Of a stretch of 64,000 nucleotides of DNA, positions 49,798 through 60,286 are shown one piece after another. Position numbers and translations under genes: made by a program. The first letter of the stretch is position 1. Every line of letters starts with the position of its first letter. Location of the stretch: IMG/VR virus record IMGVR_UViG_3300002835_000103, positions 1 to 64,000 of that record; one strand, 5' to 3'. The DNA comes from a virus. The notes below the pieces were generated by a model that did no database searches, had not been told where the DNA came from, and was given only the letters and a program-made list of their open reading frames with translations.

Positions 49798-50157
49798 TTA
49801 TTCTGTTGTTGTAACAACTTCTACCCAATTTTGAACTTCTTCGTTCCATGCATAAATTTTATCATCATCTGGTTTTGCTATAGGTGCTTCCCATAAGCAA
49901 GTATTTTCATTTAATACCCAAGAATTAAATGGTGTTGGTGGTATAAATGCATCTCTTGTTGCATCATACCTATAACCAATACCAGCATAATTTTTTCGTA
50001 ATGGAGTACCCCCATTGATGTGAACGCCTGCATGAGTGTTATAGCTTGTTTGTACCCAGCTTGCGGGATCACCAAACAAACCAGTATCAATTACATCTTG
50101 CTCGACAACGATAACCTGTGTAACGATACCGTTTTCTACTTTTGCGAAATGGCTCAT
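49798..50157 (-). CDS. Conserved phage fibre-associated protein
   Basis: 119 residues: MSHFAKVENGIVTQVIVVEQ, DPASWVQTSYNTHAG, RKNYAGIGYRYDATRDAFIP and the end ENTCLWEAPIA. I recognise this as a widespread small protein next to fibre genes in aquatic phages (a hinge-connector-like role has been suggested). A late-like box lies 25 bases upstream. Confidence 0.75.
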   Translation of the reverse strand: MSHFAKVENGIVTQVIVVEQDVIDTGLFGDPASWVQTSYNTHAGVHINGGTPLRKNYAGIGYRYDATRDAFIPPTPFNSWVLNENTCLWEAPIAKPDDDKIYAWNEEVQNWVEVVTTTE

Positions 50158-50181
50158 TTTAAAAAACTCCTATTTTCCTGT

Positions 50182-50189
50182 TATTTATC
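50182..50189 (-). promoter_or_regulatory. Late promoter-like box, variant
   Basis: GATAAATA on the minus strand, 25 bases before the ATG at 50157. Confidence 0.45.
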
Positions 50190-51147
50190 AGAATGTTATT
50201 GAACCGGATGAGGTAAATTGATATATTCTATATCCGCCAGATACTGTTACGTTAGGTGAACCTGTTGTAGCTGTTGCTGCATTATATGTATCTGCATAGC
50301 GAAGGATTACAATTCCAGAACCACCAGCACCGCCAGAAAATCTTGATCCTGAATAAGCACCGCCACCACCACCCCCACCTCCAGAATTAGTGCCGCCGGC
50401 GCCACCGGCGCCACCGGTTGTTCCACTTGCTCCTCCGTTACTTCCGCCTGCACCGGATAATCCTGAACCAGAAGAACCTCCCCCACCTCCCCCCCCACCG
50501 CCGCCGCCGCCAGCAGAAAGTCTATAACCGCTACCGCCACCGCCGCCAGCATAATATGTTGCAGTTCCGGAAATATCAGTTGATGTACCGGAACCGCCGG
50601 TACCGCCAGTAGGGGATGCACTTGCAGGCCCCGCATTACCTCCAACAGTATTAGAGCCACCTCCACCTCCACCAGCACCATCGATAGAACCATTTAATCC
50701 ACCTCCACCATTATTGCCTTGACTAGGTGATGTTGATGGCGTGTTTCCTGCACCGCCTGTTGTTGGTATAGTAGGAGATAAACCGTAACCTGTACCACCA
50801 CCGGATCCACCAGAAGCGCCATTTAATCCAACTGAGGTAGTTCCATAACCCCCGCCAGTTGAGGTAATATCTCCAAATACAGAATTTGATCCCGAAATAC
50901 CGTTGCCTCCGCCAGAGCCACCGGACCCACCACCGCCAACGGTAACAGTAATAGCAGAACCAGATGTTACAGAGTAACCAGCCGCAGTTCTGTACCCACC
51001 AGCACCGCCACCGCCACCATCAGAGCCACCACCACCTCCACCAGCAACTACTAGATATTCAACTGTTGGGGTAGGAGAAGGAGGAGGCGGAGTAATTGTT
51101 AGGGCTACCCCTGATCCGATTGAGATACCATTGAATGAAATTGCCAT
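50188..51147 (-). CDS. Glycine-rich adhesin protein
   Basis: 319 residues. The tag MAISFNGISIGSGVALTI and a PPPPSPT linker, then TVEYLVVAGGGGGGSDGGGG and a very long Gly/Ser region; C-terminal cap NVTVSGGYRIYQFTSSGSIT. It carries the same NG/SG-type tag as the RCC1 genes (compare MAFTFSG). No Shine-Dalgarno sequence; the leader is A-rich. Confidence 0.75.
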   Translation of the reverse strand: MAISFNGISIGSGVALTITPPPPSPTPTVEYLVVAGGGGGGSDGGGGGAGGYRTAAGYSVTSGSAITVTVGGGGSGGSGGGNGISGSNSVFGDITSTGGGYGTTSVGLNGASGGSGGGTGYGLSPTIPTTGGAGNTPSTSPSQGNNGGGGLNGSIDGAGGGGGGSNTVGGNAGPASASPTGGTGGSGTSTDISGTATYYAGGGGGSGYRLSAGGGGGGGGGGGGSSGSGLSGAGGSNGGASGTTGGAGGAGGTNSGGGGGGGGAYSGSRFSGGAGGSGIVILRYADTYNAATATTGSPNVTVSGGYRIYQFTSSGSITF

Positions 51148-51162
51148 TTTTTTACTTTTAAT

Positions 51163-52281
51163 TTATGACGAGATTGCAGTTGAATGTCTATATCCTGCAG
51201 AAACATTCAACCAATTAGTTAAAGCACCAATTTGTACTGGACTAGATCTATTTGTGGTATTACCTTGACCTAATTGACCGTAGCTATTACCGCCCCATGA
51301 CCACAGTGTACCGTCGGTTTTAACTGCCGTAGTATGGAATTGTCCCGCATCAATTTTTGACCAAGTAGTCAATGCTCCAACTTGTACAGGGCTAAATATA
51401 TCAGTAGTATTACCTAAACCCAATCGGCCTGTCTCGCCTGAACCCCAAGCCCATAATGTACCATCTGTTTTAATGGCTACATTATGCTGATATGCTGCTT
51501 CTATAATTGACCAATTGGTCAACGCACCAACTTGTGCTGGACTAGAACCACCGCCCGATCCTCCATCTTGTCCTGCATTGTTTCTACCCCAAGCCCACAA
51601 TGTACCATTGGTTTTAATGGCAATCGTATGATGGTCTCCGCTAGTACAGCGCAACCAATTATTTAATGCGCCAACTTGCACAGGACTAGATCTATAAAAT
51701 GTATTGCCCTGGCCCAACTGCCCATAAAAATTATTTCCCCATGACCACAGGGTACCATCGGTTTTTACGGCAAACGACGATGAACCGCCGGTGCCAATAC
51801 TCGCCCACGTGGTTAATGCGCCAACTTGTTTGGGACTTGAATATGCTGTAGTATTACCGAAGCCAAGTTGTCCCGAGCCATTGGTTCCCCATGCCCACAT
51901 GGTGCCATCTGTTTTTATAGCCAAACTATGCTCGCGGCCGCTGGCCAGACTACTCCAACCGGTTAATGCGCCAACTTGTACTGGACTAGATCTTGCGGTT
52001 GTAGTATTATCCCCCAATTGTCCACTGGCGTTATTACCCCAACTCCATAATGTACCATCTGTTTTTATAGCTGTATTATGATACCCACCGCCAGCAACAC
52101 TTAACCAATTACCCAGGGCACCAATTTGCGTGGGGCTCGATCTATTTGTGGTATCTCCCACGCCCAATCTCCCGTGGTAATTTACTCCCCATGACCATAA
52201 GTAAAATTCTGGTGGCGGAGGCAGATCAGGTGTCTCGTATGAAAATGTTCCACCAAATGTTAGATTTTGAAATGTGATCAT
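51163..52281 (-). CDS. RCC1-type seven-bladed propeller adhesin
   Basis: 372 residues: tag MITFQNLTFGGTFSYET, linker LPPPPE, seven repeats. One blade (GQDGGSGGGSSPAQVG) lacks the GLGNTT core, another has DNTTTARSS. It stands alone between a glycine-rich gene and a small beta protein, away from the main array. Confidence 0.85.
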   Translation of the reverse strand: MITFQNLTFGGTFSYETPDLPPPPEFYLWSWGVNYHGRLGVGDTTNRSSPTQIGALGNWLSVAGGGYHNTAIKTDGTLWSWGNNASGQLGDNTTTARSSPVQVGALTGWSSLASGREHSLAIKTDGTMWAWGTNGSGQLGFGNTTAYSSPKQVGALTTWASIGTGGSSSFAVKTDGTLWSWGNNFYGQLGQGNTFYRSSPVQVGALNNWLRCTSGDHHTIAIKTNGTLWAWGRNNAGQDGGSGGGSSPAQVGALTNWSIIEAAYQHNVAIKTDGTLWAWGSGETGRLGLGNTTDIFSPVQVGALTTWSKIDAGQFHTTAVKTDGTLWSWGGNSYGQLGQGNTTNRSSPVQIGALTNWLNVSAGYRHSTAISS

Positions 52282-52290
52282 GTTTTTATA

Positions 52291-52620
52291 TTACTTATTC
52301 TCTGATCCAAATACGCTGAAACTAACATTGGATGTATTTGCAGAAACTGTTACCACATCCGTTGCAGCTAAAGTTATACCAGCAGTAATGCCCAATGATT
52401 CATTTCCGGCAAGTGAAGTATTGAATGAGAAATAATGTTTGGAAGCCAGGGTCTCGCCAGCGGGTCTTATGGCAATACTAAATGTTGCAGACGAGGTTGA
52501 ATAGTTGCAAACATTTAGAGTAGATATTACTGCACTGGTATCAGAGGGAACCGAATACAATGTGGTATTTGTATTCCCTGCTGGATTTGATTGACCAAGA
52601 ACTTTAAATTGTAAAGCCAT
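52291..52620 (-). CDS. Small beta-sandwich virion protein
   Basis: 109 residues: FKVLGQSNPAGNTNTTLYSV, IAIRPAGETLASKHYFSF, AATDVVTVSANTSNVSFSVF. Clearly paralogous to the gene at 49459 (shared RPAGETLA and LAATDVVTV blocks). It follows the giant gene at 52631 by 10 bases. Confidence 0.7.
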   Translation of the reverse strand: MALQFKVLGQSNPAGNTNTTLYSVPSDTSAVISTLNVCNYSTSSATFSIAIRPAGETLASKHYFSFNTSLAGNESLGITAGITLAATDVVTVSANTSNVSFSVFGSENK

Positions 52621-52630
52621 ATTTTTATTC

Positions 52631-55600
52631 TCACAATCCTGCTAATAAGAACGGATTAAACGTCTGTGTTGTTATTGCCTCATTACCGAAGAATTTAACT
52701 TCAATTGTAGAGTTTGGTGATGGAGTGGGAATCAATGTTAATATTGTTCCTGATACTGTGTAGTCCGTAGTAGGAATCTGAACCAATCCGTCTATGGTAA
52801 CAATGATACGTCTTGCTAACGATACAGAAGTGCCCAATGTTATATTTGCATTACCACCTGCGAATGTTTGACTATCTGTAATAGCATGTACGCCACCGCT
52901 GATTAAACCATTGGCTGCAAGAGTTATACCTTCACCTGCGGTCAACGCAGATACCACACGGGCATTTGTGAAATATAAGTTACTACCAACTTCTGCAACA
53001 TTGGCAGTTGTCAGCCCAACAATAGCTGTTGCGAATACTGTTGCACTTACGTTGGCTGAAATTCTACCGTTCGCTTCAATTGTAATATTGTTTCCAGCCA
53101 ATGTTGGTAACAATGCAATAACATTAGAGTAAACTCTGGTGTTTGTGTAATATAAATTATTTGTGCCTTCAGTAATACCATTTGTATTACCTGTAAATGA
53201 TGATGCACCTACACCCGTTAAAGATGAACCATCACCAAAGAATTTTGTTGCAGTTACATTGCCAGTTGCTACAATATTGCTTGAATTTAAATTAATATTG
53301 GCCGCAGTTATGCTAACATTGCTTGCTGCATTGATATTAAAATTACTGGTAGACGTTATCGAACCTGTACCTGTAGCAGTTGATATGAATGTATTAGAAT
53401 ATACGTTGCCCGTTAATATAATATTTCCACCAGAAACAATATTAAAGTCACCGGTTGCCGTTAATGTACCTGTACCGGTTGCTGCAGCAATAAAGCTATT
53501 GGCAATAACGTTGCCTGCATTAATGTTACCGGTATATGTTGTTAGGAATGCACCTACATTTGCGTTACCATATGTGCTAATTACTGGATTGGCCGCAAGA
53601 TACGCAATAACATTAGATACCACGCGAGCATTTGAGTAATATAAATTGCCGCCAAATTCATTTACGTTGGCTGTGTTTAAGCCTGTAACCGAACTTGCGT
53701 TCAATGTCGTTGTAGATGAAATCTGACCATTTCCGCTGATTGATATACCAGAACCTGCGGACAATGCAGAAACAACTCTTGCATTTGTAAAATATAAATT
53801 ACCGCTTGTTTCAATAACATTAGCAGTATATAAACCAACCCAGTTTACAGCTGTAATGGTATTTGTGCTAATTAGGTTAGCCTCCGTAATAGAGCCACCT
53901 GTTCCGCCACCTACAATAGTGTTCGCAAAAATAACGCTAGCAGAAATATTATTTGCGCTAATTAAATTAGCACCCGTAATAGAACCGCCTAAGCCTTGGC
54001 CTGCAATAATCGCATTAGCATTAATATTGCCCGCATTAATATTGCCGGTATACGTTGTTAGGAATGCACCTACATTGGCATTACCAAATGTTCCGCCCTG
54101 TGGATTTGCTGCAAGATATGCCGTAACATTTGATAATACTCTGGCATTTGTGTAATATAAATTACTATTTGATTCGGATACGTTAGCAGTGGTCAAGCCA
54201 ACAATGGATAAAACATTTACTGTTGCACTAGCTGTAGCAGAAATTCTACCATTTGCGGCAATTGTAATATTATCGCCGGCCAAGGATGGTAAGAATCCTA
54301 TAACATTTGATTGAACTCTTGCATTTGTAAAATATAAATTACCACTTGTTTCAATTACGTTGGCTGTGTATAAACCAATCCAATTTACTGAAGAAATGTT
54401 ATTTGTGCTGATCAAATTAGCACCAGTAACAGAACCTCCAGAGCCACCACCAATAATGGTGTTTGCAGTAATAACACTTGCAGAAATATTATTTGCGCTA
54501 ATTAAATTAGCACCAGTAATAGAACCACCTAAACCAGTTCCCGAAATAATCGCATTAGCAATTACATTGCCTGCACTAATGTTACCAGTATATGTTGTTA
54601 GGAAAGCCCCAACATTGGCATTGCCATAAGTACTAATTACCGGATTTGCTGCAAGGTAAGCGGTAACATTTGACAATACTCTGGCATTTGAATAATATAA
54701 ATTGCCACCAAATTCATTTACGTTGGCTGTGTTTAAGCCTGTAACAGAACTTGCGTTTACTGTTGCTGTAGATGATATTTGGCCGTTTGCAGATAATGAA
54801 ATACCTGAGCCTGCGGACAATGCAGAAACAACTCTGGCATTTGTAAAATATAAATTACCACTGGTTTCAATAACATTCGCAGTATATAAATTGTGCCATG
54901 TTGTTGATGAAATTCTTCCCGCAGTAACATTTCCAGTTGTTACGATATTGTTTGAATTTAAATTAATGTTACTTGCTGTTATATTAACATTGCCGGCAGC
55001 ATTAATATTAAAGTCGGATGTTGATGCAATTGATCCAGAGCCTGTTGCGGTAGATATAAATGTATTGGCAAAAACATTACCTGTTAATCTAATGTTGCCG
55101 CCGGAAACAATATTAAAATCGCCAGTGGCGTTTAATGTACCTGTACCTGGTGCAGTAGATATAAAACTATTTGCAATTACATTACCAGCACTAATATTAC
55201 CGGTATACGTTGTTAGGAAAGCGCTCACATTAGCTGTGCCAAATGTGCCAACTTGCGGATTTGCTTCAAGATATGCAGTAACATTCGATAACACACGAGC
55301 ATTTGTATAATATAAATTGCTATTTGATTCTGATACGTTAGCTGTGTTCAAACCTACAACTGAACTTGCGTTTACTGTTGTTGTGGATGAAATTTGTCCG
55401 TTACCGCTAATTGCAATACCGGAACCAGCTGACAATGCAGAAACAACTCTGGCATTTGTAAAATACAAATTACCACTGGTTTCAATTACATTTGCTGTGT
55501 ATAGTCCAAGCCAATTTACAGATGAAATATTATTTGTACTAATTAGGTTAGCACCTGTAAACGAACCGCCTGTTCCTGAACCAGTAATAATTGTGTTAGC

Positions 55601-57379
55601 AATTACATTACCAGCACTAATGTTACCTGTATATGCAGATAACAGTGCAATAACATTAGCATATACTCTTGCGTTTGTATAATATAAATTGCCTGCAACT
55701 TCTGTTACGTTTGCAGTAGATAAATTGTTAACAGTTGTTTCAATTGTTGCTGTTACATTTGCCGTTGCACGAATCGTACCTGTAGCCGGGTCATAGATAA
55801 TTGTAGAGTCGCCAGCGCTTAATGCCGCTCTTGCAAGAGCATTACTAAAATACTTGTTAGTGCCTTCGGTTAAATTACTTGTGGTGAAGTTGCTTAATGT
55901 TGATACTGTACCTTGTACATTACCAAATAATGTGGTAGCCGATAAATTTGCCAATCTAAATGACGCGTGCGCAGTATTGATAAAGATGTTTGCATCGGGT
56001 GCAGGATCGTAGTTATCAAATACTTTAAATGTTCCGTCGGTTGCATCTCTAAAGAAACCGGCATTATGATATACGCCATCGTTATAGTTAAATGCAATAC
56101 CTAGATCCGGATTTGCAGATGGTGAACCATTGTTCAAATAAATCATATTGTCCGATATGGACAAATTATTTGAGCTGTGAGTTGTTACATTACCGTAAAA
56201 ATTTACAGGCCCGGTAACATTTAATCCACCAAATGTAACATTTGAAGATGTGGATACATTTTGACCAATTGAAATACCGCCGGTTGTGTTATCATATGAT
56301 ACGCCAGTATCGCCAGATAATGCAGATCTTACACGAGAATTTGTATAATAAAGATTGTTTAGTTCTGTAACATTGGCAGTTGTAATATTTGCTGTTAAAG
56401 GACCGTTAATAACAACGCCATCACTACCGCTTAAAGTAACAATGCCGATCGCAGATACTGTTACGTTGCCAGTAGATGATATTAATCCTGAGCCTGGACC
56501 GGTTGATACAAAATTATTTGCAATTACATTGCCGCTAACATTCAAATTACCAACAACACTATTAACAGCTACCGCTAATAAATTAGCAGAAATTCTACCA
56601 TTTGCAGCAATAATAATATTATCGCCGGCTAATGTGGGTAACAACGCAATAACATTAGATGCTACTCTTGCATTGGTATAATATAAATTGTTTAATTCTA
56701 CAACATTTGCAGTAGTAAGGTCCGTAACATTTGCTTTAAGATTTAATAGCGGAGTAACATTAGATACTACTCTTGCATTGGTGTAATATAAATTGTTTAA
56801 TTCTACAACATTTGCGGTTGTTAAATCTGTAACATTTGCTTTAAGATTTAATAGCGGAGTAACATTCGCCAATACTCTTGCATTGGTAAAGTATAAATTT
56901 GTACCTTCTGCTAAATCAGCAGTTGTAAAATTACTTAATGTTAAAACAGTATTTGCAACATTAGCAGTTAATGCAATATTTGCAAAATTAGCATTTGCAG
57001 CAAAAAATGCAGTATTAGCAACAAGCGAACTTTGAACTATTCCCAATATGGTATTGGCTACATTCGATAATTCGGTGGACGAAACAGTAATTATATTAGG
57101 AACCCAATTTGTTCCGTCCCATATTAAACCATATCCAAGACCAGGGGCAAGCGTTACAGTATCTACATCTGCTAACGCATTAATACTTATTGCTGATAAA
57201 TTTGCCGTAGGTAAAATCCAAGCTCGGTTACCATCTACATTCGCAGTTAATACATAACCATTGGCAGCAGGCAAGCCTAAGTCTGGTTCAGTTTCCTCTA
57301 GACGTATAAATTCATAACGACTAGCGCTTACATTGGCGCTAGGTGTCTTTTTTACTCTACCCGATATTAGTTTAGTCAT
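52631..57379 (-). CDS. Giant repetitive fibre-like protein (LYYTNARV repeats)
   Basis: 1582 residues. MTKLISGRVKKTPSANVSAS leads into repeats of LTTANVxELNNLYYTNARVxSNV and GAFLTTYTGNIxAGNVIAN. A middle segment (IYLNNGSPSANPDLGIAFNY, GVYHNAGFFRDATDGTFKVF) is also found in the giant gene at 60287. The C-terminal 80 residues (VTIDGLVQIPTTDYTVSGTI) form a separate beta domain. Gene order and repeats suggest coassembly with the other two giant proteins. Confidence 0.75.
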   Translation of the reverse strand: MTKLISGRVKKTPSANVSASRYEFIRLEETEPDLGLPAANGYVLTANVDGNRAWILPTANLSAISINALADVDTVTLAPGLGYGLIWDGTNWVPNIITVSSTELSNVANTILGIVQSSLVANTAFFAANANFANIALTANVANTVLTLSNFTTADLAEGTNLYFTNARVLANVTPLLNLKANVTDLTTANVVELNNLYYTNARVVSNVTPLLNLKANVTDLTTANVVELNNLYYTNARVASNVIALLPTLAGDNIIIAANGRISANLLAVAVNSVVGNLNVSGNVIANNFVSTGPGSGLISSTGNVTVSAIGIVTLSGSDGVVINGPLTANITTANVTELNNLYYTNSRVRSALSGDTGVSYDNTTGGISIGQNVSTSSNVTFGGLNVTGPVNFYGNVTTHSSNNLSISDNMIYLNNGSPSANPDLGIAFNYNDGVYHNAGFFRDATDGTFKVFDNYDPAPDANIFINTAHASFRLANLSATTLFGNVQGTVSTLSNFTTSNLTEGTNKYFSNALARAALSAGDSTIIYDPATGTIRATANVTATIETTVNNLSTANVTEVAGNLYYTNARVYANVIALLSAYTGNISAGNVIANTIITGSGTGGSFTGANLISTNNISSVNWLGLYTANVIETSGNLYFTNARVVSALSAGSGIAISGNGQISSTTTVNASSVVGLNTANVSESNSNLYYTNARVLSNVTAYLEANPQVGTFGTANVSAFLTTYTGNISAGNVIANSFISTAPGTGTLNATGDFNIVSGGNIRLTGNVFANTFISTATGSGSIASTSDFNINAAGNVNITASNINLNSNNIVTTGNVTAGRISSTTWHNLYTANVIETSGNLYFTNARVVSALSAGSGISLSANGQISSTATVNASSVTGLNTANVNEFGGNLYYSNARVLSNVTAYLAANPVISTYGNANVGAFLTTYTGNISAGNVIANAIISGTGLGGSITGANLISANNISASVITANTIIGGGSGGSVTGANLISTNNISSVNWIGLYTANVIETSGNLYFTNARVQSNVIGFLPSLAGDNITIAANGRISATASATVNVLSIVGLTTANVSESNSNLYYTNARVLSNVTAYLAANPQGGTFGNANVGAFLTTYTGNINAGNINANAIIAGQGLGGSITGANLISANNISASVIFANTIVGGGTGGSITEANLISTNTITAVNWVGLYTANVIETSGNLYFTNARVVSALSAGSGISISGNGQISSTTTLNASSVTGLNTANVNEFGGNLYYSNARVVSNVIAYLAANPVISTYGNANVGAFLTTYTGNINAGNVIANSFIAAATGTGTLTATGDFNIVSGGNIILTGNVYSNTFISTATGTGSITSTSNFNINAASNVSITAANINLNSSNIVATGNVTATKFFGDGSSLTGVGASSFTGNTNGITEGTNNLYYTNTRVYSNVIALLPTLAGNNITIEANGRISANVSATVFATAIVGLTTANVAEVGSNLYFTNARVVSALTAGEGITLAANGLISGGVHAITDSQTFAGGNANITLGTSVSLARRIIVTIDGLVQIPTTDYTVSGTILTLIPTPSPNSTIEVKFFGNEAITTQTFNPFLLAGL

Positions 57380-57707
57380 TTGCTGTTTCTAATAAACTCA
57401 TAACTAATTTTAGTGCGGTGTTTGCACTGGCAAAAGCTACCACCTTTTGTCCCGTCTCTAATACAAGCTTACCTGTTAAAACACTTGCAGAATCCTTTGT
57501 GGGAATCTCAAAATCTTTGGCCAATTCAATTTGTTGATTTGTTGCCGTACTATGTAATAGAGTAGTTGATACCGTATTATTACTCACATTAGTTACTTGC
57601 AAAGATAAGATAATAGATGTTTTTAACGCAGGTGCGGTATAAATTACATTAGATTGTGTTGTAAGATTTGATGTTATTGTTTTAAATACGTTTAATGCTG
57701 TTGCCAT
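57372..57707 (-). CDS. Small virion-associated beta protein
   Basis: 111 residues: MATALNVFKTITSNLTTQSN, KTSIILSLQVTNVSNNTVST and KLVLETGQKVVAFASANTAL. A distant relative in fold and position of the small beta proteins at 49459 and 52291. Its stop region overlaps the next giant gene by 8 bases. Confidence 0.65.
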   Translation of the reverse strand: MATALNVFKTITSNLTTQSNVIYTAPALKTSIILSLQVTNVSNNTVSTTLLHSTATNQQIELAKDFEIPTKDSASVLTGKLVLETGQKVVAFASANTALKLVMSLLETAND

Positions 57708-57710
57708 TTA

Positions 57711-60257
57711 TTATCCTTCGATTGCTAGTATATACGGTGTCATAACTGCAAACAATGCCTTATTGAATGTTCTACCTGTAATTGTGCCGTCAACTCTATT
57801 TATAACCAATCCTGTACCAATTCTAAAATCGCCAAGCTGGTCGGTACTAGTAAAGTATACTTTTCCTCCGCGCAATTCGGTAACTTCATTTTCCTGTATT
57901 GGTACGCCACCTAAAGACGGTAAAGCGGTTGCAATACTATTGCCTGCGCCAACATATTCAAATGTGTGTCCGCTTGATGAAATATAACTTCCTTGGTGGA
58001 ATGAAACTCTTGAATTAGCTAATAAAGACTCATTAACTACCTCTAGGAATGTAACTGTACTTGTGTTACCAACTAATTCAGTTGCACCTCTAACGGTATA
58101 GAATGTGCCAGATCCATTACTAATATTTGCCCAATTTTGATTTACAAATTCCAATACTTCAGCTTTAATAAAATCTCTGTTTGCTAATACTAATTTTGTA
58201 GCATTAATTACATTAGTATTTGAACTCGGTGTAAAGGTAATTGGTACTTTTGTCGGCGCAACATTTGGACCGTTAGTAACAATATTTGCAATCAACCTTA
58301 CATCTGTTAACAGTATATTTGCTTCTGTACTAGTTGCAAATGATGCAGCTGTTGTATTTTGTGTTACTGCATTTTGATAAACATTGGCAATTACGTTGCC
58401 GGTTACAATTTTTTCAACAAGGTTGCCAATAAAATAATAAGCAGCGCCTGTTTGAACAACCTGATTATTAATTTGCGTGTCTGTAGCATCATATTGGTAA
58501 TAAAAAGTACCAGAATTAACTGATTGTCTATTTCCACCGTGTCTTAAATCAAAGGTGACACTTTCTAAAATATATCCAACATCTCTAGAACATTTTGTTG
58601 TTGCATTTGCACTATCAAGGAATGCAGTGTTTGCCCAGAAACCTGGGTATGTTGTATCAATGTAACCAATAACTTCTGCGGCAATAAATGATTTATTAGC
58701 AATAACTAAATTTGCAGCATTGCTAACATTTACGTTTGTATTTGCAGGATACTGATTAGGCACAATAATATCGGTTACACCTACTGTGCCGTTTTGAATT
58801 ATATTTGTAACAACATTAAAATTATCTTGTAATCTTGCAGATTCTACTGCAGTGCCGCCTGTTCCATTTGAAGGTGATACGTTTGCCTGATATACTTGAC
58901 TAACAGTTGTACCTTGTGCAAATTGAACTGCAATTTGCGCTGCAACATTAATTGCATTAATTGTTTCAATAGATTGATTAGGTATCGCCGATGTAGGTTG
59001 TGCCCAATACTGAAGACCAGCAAATGTTGCTTGTGTATTGCTACCATATGCCAAATCAAATGCCAAAGAGTCAACGATTAGACCAGTATCTCTTGAACAC
59101 TTTTCTTGATTATAACTTGCAAATAAAGCAGAATCGCCATAATTTGGTTTAATAGGCAAGTTATAAATTACAACTTCGTTTGTTGCTTCTGTTATAGCAT
59201 TTGCAACTTTGCCATAATACAATGGTTCGCTAACGCCGTCAGCCCATAAACCGTATGTGCCAAATGATGCATTAGAGTTTGTAACAGAACAGAATCCGCC
59301 ATTTTCACATTTAATAGCAATATTACAACAAATTGTAAACACAGATACCAACTGAGTGTATCCTTTGTTTAACATATGGATACCTATACCGCCTTCATTC
59401 GTTTGGGTATAAGCATCGCACACCATTGATCTTAATCCAGAAACATAACGACCATCTACACGCATACCTGTACCGGTAGTTGTAATAGAAGAACAATTCT
59501 GTATATATGGACTGGTTACAATAGTACCAGCAGATCCATTTGGATTATATGAGAATGCGGCCGCAGGCGATACGTGGTCTCTGAATGTAATACCTGTTAC
59601 ATAAGAAGCATTCTCAACATAGAACATATCAACCGATGGTTGCGTTGGTCTAATTGTAGTTGTTCTTAGATTATCCCCTACTAATGCAACACGTCTAGGT
59701 ATTGTTACTGGTTGATTGTGTAGTCTGTAATCTCCGCTTCTTAAGAATACGGTTGTCCACTCTGTGGCCGCAGCCAATGCCACGTGGATATTGGCAAATG
59801 CGTTACCCGTTGTTTTGCCATCATTTGCATCGTTACCATTTTGTGCAACGTATAATACGTTAGAATTAAATCTTGAAACTAATGCTCTTAATTCCGCAAC
59901 AGTTGGTTGAATTGCGGCCTCAACTCTTGCATTTGTGTAATATAAATTACTTGCAGATTCTTGCACATTAGCAGTTGTTAAATCTGTAACATTTGCTTTT
60001 GCGTTTAATAAACTAATTACATTAGCATAAACTTTTGCATTTGTAAAATATTGATTAGTGCCTTCTGCAAGATTTGATGTTGTTTGATTTGATAAACTGC
60101 TTACAGTACCAGTTACATTACCAACAAGTGAACCATTGACAGTTAAATTGCCAAAGATACCATTATAGGTTACATTTATATTGTTTGCGGTCAGGTAATC
60201 TACGCCATAGACGTTACCTGAAACTCTTAACCCTGATTTTACTCTAAAATCTTGCAT
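57711..60257 (-). CDS. Beta-helix virion protein with LYYTNARV motifs
   Basis: 848 residues. The N-terminus has two LYYTNARV-type units; from about 130 comes a parallel beta-helix or pectin-lyase-like region (NDANDGKTTGNAFANIHVAL, VTIPRRVALVGDNLRTTTIR, GIGIHMLNKGYTQLVSVF). Two CSRD(T/V)G motifs mark repeated domains (CSRDTGLIVDSLAFDL; CSRDVGYILESVTFDL). The C-terminus DQLGDFRIGTGLVINRVDGT is typical of structural proteins of T4-like aquatic phages. Tailspike or fibre role is likely; enzymatic activity on glycans cannot be judged. Confidence 0.75.
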   Translation of the reverse strand: MQDFRVKSGLRVSGNVYGVDYLTANNINVTYNGIFGNLTVNGSLVGNVTGTVSSLSNQTTSNLAEGTNQYFTNAKVYANVISLLNAKANVTDLTTANVQESASNLYYTNARVEAAIQPTVAELRALVSRFNSNVLYVAQNGNDANDGKTTGNAFANIHVALAAATEWTTVFLRSGDYRLHNQPVTIPRRVALVGDNLRTTTIRPTQPSVDMFYVENASYVTGITFRDHVSPAAAFSYNPNGSAGTIVTSPYIQNCSSITTTGTGMRVDGRYVSGLRSMVCDAYTQTNEGGIGIHMLNKGYTQLVSVFTICCNIAIKCENGGFCSVTNSNASFGTYGLWADGVSEPLYYGKVANAITEATNEVVIYNLPIKPNYGDSALFASYNQEKCSRDTGLIVDSLAFDLAYGSNTQATFAGLQYWAQPTSAIPNQSIETINAINVAAQIAVQFAQGTTVSQVYQANVSPSNGTGGTAVESARLQDNFNVVTNIIQNGTVGVTDIIVPNQYPANTNVNVSNAANLVIANKSFIAAEVIGYIDTTYPGFWANTAFLDSANATTKCSRDVGYILESVTFDLRHGGNRQSVNSGTFYYQYDATDTQINNQVVQTGAAYYFIGNLVEKIVTGNVIANVYQNAVTQNTTAASFATSTEANILLTDVRLIANIVTNGPNVAPTKVPITFTPSSNTNVINATKLVLANRDFIKAEVLEFVNQNWANISNGSGTFYTVRGATELVGNTSTVTFLEVVNESLLANSRVSFHQGSYISSSGHTFEYVGAGNSIATALPSLGGVPIQENEVTELRGGKVYFTSTDQLGDFRIGTGLVINRVDGTITGRTFNKALFAVMTPYILAIEG

Positions 60258-60286
60258 TACTAATCCTGTTGTATGCCATTATTTTT

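Noticed and set aside
44893-55682. Long plus-strand frames opposite the giant repeat genes (for example 44893-45423, 54702-55310)
   Set aside because: They follow the repeat of the sense genes and have no own start signals or known domains; codon-pattern shadows.
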